From Myxococcales bacterium (GTDB taxonomy: Bacteria > Myxococcota_A > UBA9160 > SZUA-336), in assembly GCA_013215565.1 (NCBI GenBank), contig JABSQV010000004.1:46590-110589 (forward strand): a stretch of 64,000 bases of DNA, given 5' to 3'. Under the pieces are notes generated by a model. The model did not search any database. It was given only the letters and a program-made list of their open reading frames with translations, and was not told the DNA's origin. Position numbers and translations under genes: made by a program. Position 1 is the first letter of the stretch, and every line of letters begins with the position of its first letter. Positions 62,314-64,000 of this stretch are shown one piece after another.

Positions 62314-63756
62314 ATGTGGATTCGAAGCTTCATGCTGGGAGGGGTCCTGGCGGCCTGGGTCCCGGCCGGCCTTGCAGCCGCGATCGAGATTCCGGCGGAA
62401 GCCGCCTGCCCGCCGTTTCCGATCGACGCCGGTCCGGGCGAGATCCAAGCGGAAGAGGACGTGGTTCCGTCGCCCTTCAAACCCGGGACCCGGCTCGACC
62501 TCGAAGAGATCGACGTGCTCCGGAACTACCTCCCGCGCGAGGTCTGGGAGCGCCGCAACACCTTCTTCTTCGAGGGCATGCAACTCGAACTCGGTCCCTG
62601 CTACCGGCGCTACCCGGCCGCACCCTTCTTCGAGCAGGCCACCCGCGAACACGCCGGCCAGGCGCGGCTCGACGCGGACGGGAACCTGCTCGAGTACGCC
62701 GGCACCGGGCTGCCCTTTCCGCCGGACACGATCGACGAGGCGGCCCCCGATGCCGGCTGGAAGTGGGCCTGGAACTACCGCTACCGCTATCAGGGGGCCG
62801 GTTTCCGGGGACCGTTCCGGATCATCCACATCCGCCGCCGCGGGCGCAGCAGCGAACGCTTCGAGGGCGACATCTTCCTGCTGCCCAGGCACGGCTTCCC
62901 GGGTTCCGAAGACGCTACGGGCAAGAGCTTCGCCTCGGGCGGGGCTTTCAAGAAGCCCACCCTCGCCAAAGGCATCAAGTGGCGGCAGTTCCGCTCGCGC
63001 GACGCCGACACGGCCTACTCCCTGCCGGACGAAGTCTTTCTCTGGATCCCCCAGATCCGGCGCGTGCGGCGATCGCCCCCGACCGGGATCGAGGGTCTGT
63101 TCATGCCCTCCTACACCCGCGGCCGGAAGGCCGATACCGGGCAGGGGGTCATTCCCACCGGAAACCTCGAGAACATACAGGTCATCCAGACTCCGGACGT
63201 GTCGATCTCGACCGCCGAGCACTGGCGACGCGGCTTCGTGGGCCTCGTGATCCGGCCCAACGCCTATCGCTTCAAGCTGCTGCGCGTCCAGGACGTGATC
63301 GCGCCGATCAACTCGAACCGTCCCGGCTTTCCGACCAACCCGAACCGCTCCTACGGCTCGAGCGGGCTTTCGCTCGCATCCGACCGCTGGGAGGTCCGTC
63401 GCGCCGTCGTCATCGGCGGCAAGGCGAAGGACCCCGGGGACCAGAGCGTGGGATCGGTCAAGCTCTGGATCGACGTGCTCACACTGCAGCCGCTCTACTA
63501 CGTGAGCCACCGGCCCAACGGGCTGATCCGCGAGGTCGGAATCTTCATGGGCCGCTACACGGGGGACGACCTGACCTCTCCCAACTGGGACGGAGCGGGC
63601 CAGGATTTCGGCGTGATTCAGCCGGTCGCCCAGACCTTCTGGGTCACGGGCGACAACGGCTGGCTGCGAGAATCCTTCAAGCTGCGTTCGGACCCACCCA
63701 GCAGCAGCGAACGGCGAAGCTTCACGACCACCCACCGGCTTCAGCGAAAGAAGTGA
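62314..63756 (+). CDS. DUF1329-family exported protein
   Basis: This 480-residue protein has a signal peptide (MLGGVLAAWVPAGLAAA, about residues 7-23) and a large beta-rich domain of the DUF1329 family, which occurs with outer-membrane and RND-type transport of hydrophobic compounds. Marks include KWAWNYRYRYQGAGFRGPF, GIKWRQFRSRDADTAYSLPDE, RLLRV-like KLLRVQDVIAPINSNRPG and LWIDVLTLQPLYYVSHRPNG. The ATG at 62314 is chosen because the frame upstream lacks a site. It is convergent with the cupin fragment. Confidence 0.86.
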   Translation: MWIRSFMLGGVLAAWVPAGLAAAIEIPAEAACPPFPIDAGPGEIQAEEDVVPSPFKPGTRLDLEEIDVLRNYLPREVWERRNTFFFEGMQLELGPCYRRYPAAPFFEQATREHAGQARLDADGNLLEYAGTGLPFPPDTIDEAAPDAGWKWAWNYRYRYQGAGFRGPFRIIHIRRRGRSSERFEGDIFLLPRHGFPGSEDATGKSFASGGAFKKPTLAKGIKWRQFRSRDADTAYSLPDEVFLWIPQIRRVRRSPPTGIEGLFMPSYTRGRKADTGQGVIPTGNLENIQVIQTPDVSISTAEHWRRGFVGLVIRPNAYRFKLLRVQDVIAPINSNRPGFPTNPNRSYGSSGLSLASDRWEVRRAVVIGGKAKDPGDQSVGSVKLWIDVLTLQPLYYVSHRPNGLIREVGIFMGRYTGDDLTSPNWDGAGQDFGVIQPVAQTFWVTGDNGWLRESFKLRSDPPSSSERRSFTTTHRLQRKK

Positions 63757-63768
63757 GCGCGCGGTCCC

Positions 63769-64000
63769 TCACTCGCTGACTTCGACGCGGTCCTGGCCGT
63801 CGAACGCGGGCGCGTAGACGGCATACGCAATGGCGGGCTCTTCGGCGGCGTTTCGAAACGCGTGCACGGTCCCGCGAGGGACGTACAGGATCGATCCCTC
63901 TCCCACCGGCCGCTCTTCGTTTCCAAGCCGCATCCCGCCGTGACCACGCACGATCACGACGAACAGATCGTGGCCGTCATGTCGATGCGGAATCTCGCGG
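63769..64000 (-). CDS. cupin-domain protein, N-terminus beyond the window
   Basis: The frame is open to the right edge, so only the C-terminal 76 codons are visible. They read REIPHRHDGHDLFVVIVRG, with the His residues of the cupin metal site, then GSILYVPRGTVHAFRNA, the second cupin motif (PxGxxHxxxN). It looks like a small single-domain cupin with a possible metal. The substrate is unknown. It ends 13 nt from the DUF1329 gene, converging with it. Confidence 0.83.
   Translation of the reverse strand, partial: REIPHRHDGHDLFVVIVRGHGGMRLGNEERPVGEGSILYVPRGTVHAFRNAAEEPAIAYAVYAPAFDGQDRVEVSE

Noticed and set aside
1..64000. CRISPR array, prophage, insertion sequence or integrase
   Set aside because: No regular spaced repeats, transposase or integrase motifs, or phage structural genes were seen.

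Overview
The window is a 64 kb stretch of chromosome from a GC-rich Gram-negative bacterium. Gene content (a PilY1-type pilus protein, a 1588-residue NAD-glutamate dehydrogenase, a DUF2914 lipoprotein, TatT-like TPR, DUF1329 and LolA-like envelope proteins, F420-type LLM oxidoreductases, many acyl-CoA genes, an NtrB/NtrC-type pair) fits a heterotrophic, deltaproteobacteria-like lineage (Myxococcota, Binatota or relatives). That placement is inferred from gene content only. I see no prophage, insertion sequence, CRISPR array, rRNA or replication origin. The one RNA gene I can assign is tRNA-Ser(CGA) with an encoded CCA end.

Layout. 0-6.3 kb: the 3' end of a pilY1-like gene with a small secreted protein, a thiolase-like protein, a CopA-type copper ATPase with YHS and heavy-metal-binding N-terminal modules, and hemJ. 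6.4-10 kb: a primary-type sigma-70 factor divergent from alanine dehydrogenase, and a sensorless histidine kinase. 10-15.7 kb: two LLM oxidoreductases flanking a translationally coupled amidohydrolase pair, then an alpha/beta hydrolase. 15.9-21.2 kb: an acyl-CoA block with a malyl-CoA-lyase-type enzyme, a CaiB/BaiF CoA-transferase, a truncated crotonase remnant, TrkH, a VOC protein and an intact enoyl-CoA hydratase. 21.3-27 kb: a class I amidotransferase, tRNA-Ser and the giant NAD-GDH. 27-31.7 kb: a hexapeptide acyltransferase, a 10-formyl-THF-type formyltransferase/hydrolase coupled to a QueG-like Fe-S protein, a class IV aminotransferase coupled to an IclR regulator with tandem operators, and a structured leader-like region.

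31.7-38.1 kb is a tightly packed rightward operon: bifunctional aldolase/SDR, SH3 membrane protein, DUF815 ATPase, AMP-forming ligase, DegT aminotransferase. 38.1-43 kb is leftward: PilZ, pyrF, an acyl-CoA dehydrogenase, then groES and groEL. 43-50.7 kb: metF, a PAC2 protein, a DASS/SLC13 permease with RCK_C domains, two hypotheticals, an SDR, a GPH-family symporter and a small membrane protein. 50.7-56.2 kb: an NtrC-type regulator coupled to a LolA-like protein, divergent from a large membrane histidine kinase, and a MaoC-like protein. Two near-identical 73-bp intergenic repeats lie here. 56.8-64 kb: three exported proteins, transketolase, an inositol-monophosphatase-family phosphatase, a DUF1329 protein and a partial cupin.

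The genes suggest amino-acid nitrogen flow (ald, NAD-GDH, class IV aminotransferase), CoA-ester catabolism, one-carbon folate chemistry (metF, formyltransferase) and envelope or copper homeostasis. The most interesting non-gene signals are the leader-peptide/hairpin region at 31.28-31.46 kb, the tandem IclR operators over the iclR start codon, and the 73-bp repeat found after two leftward genes.
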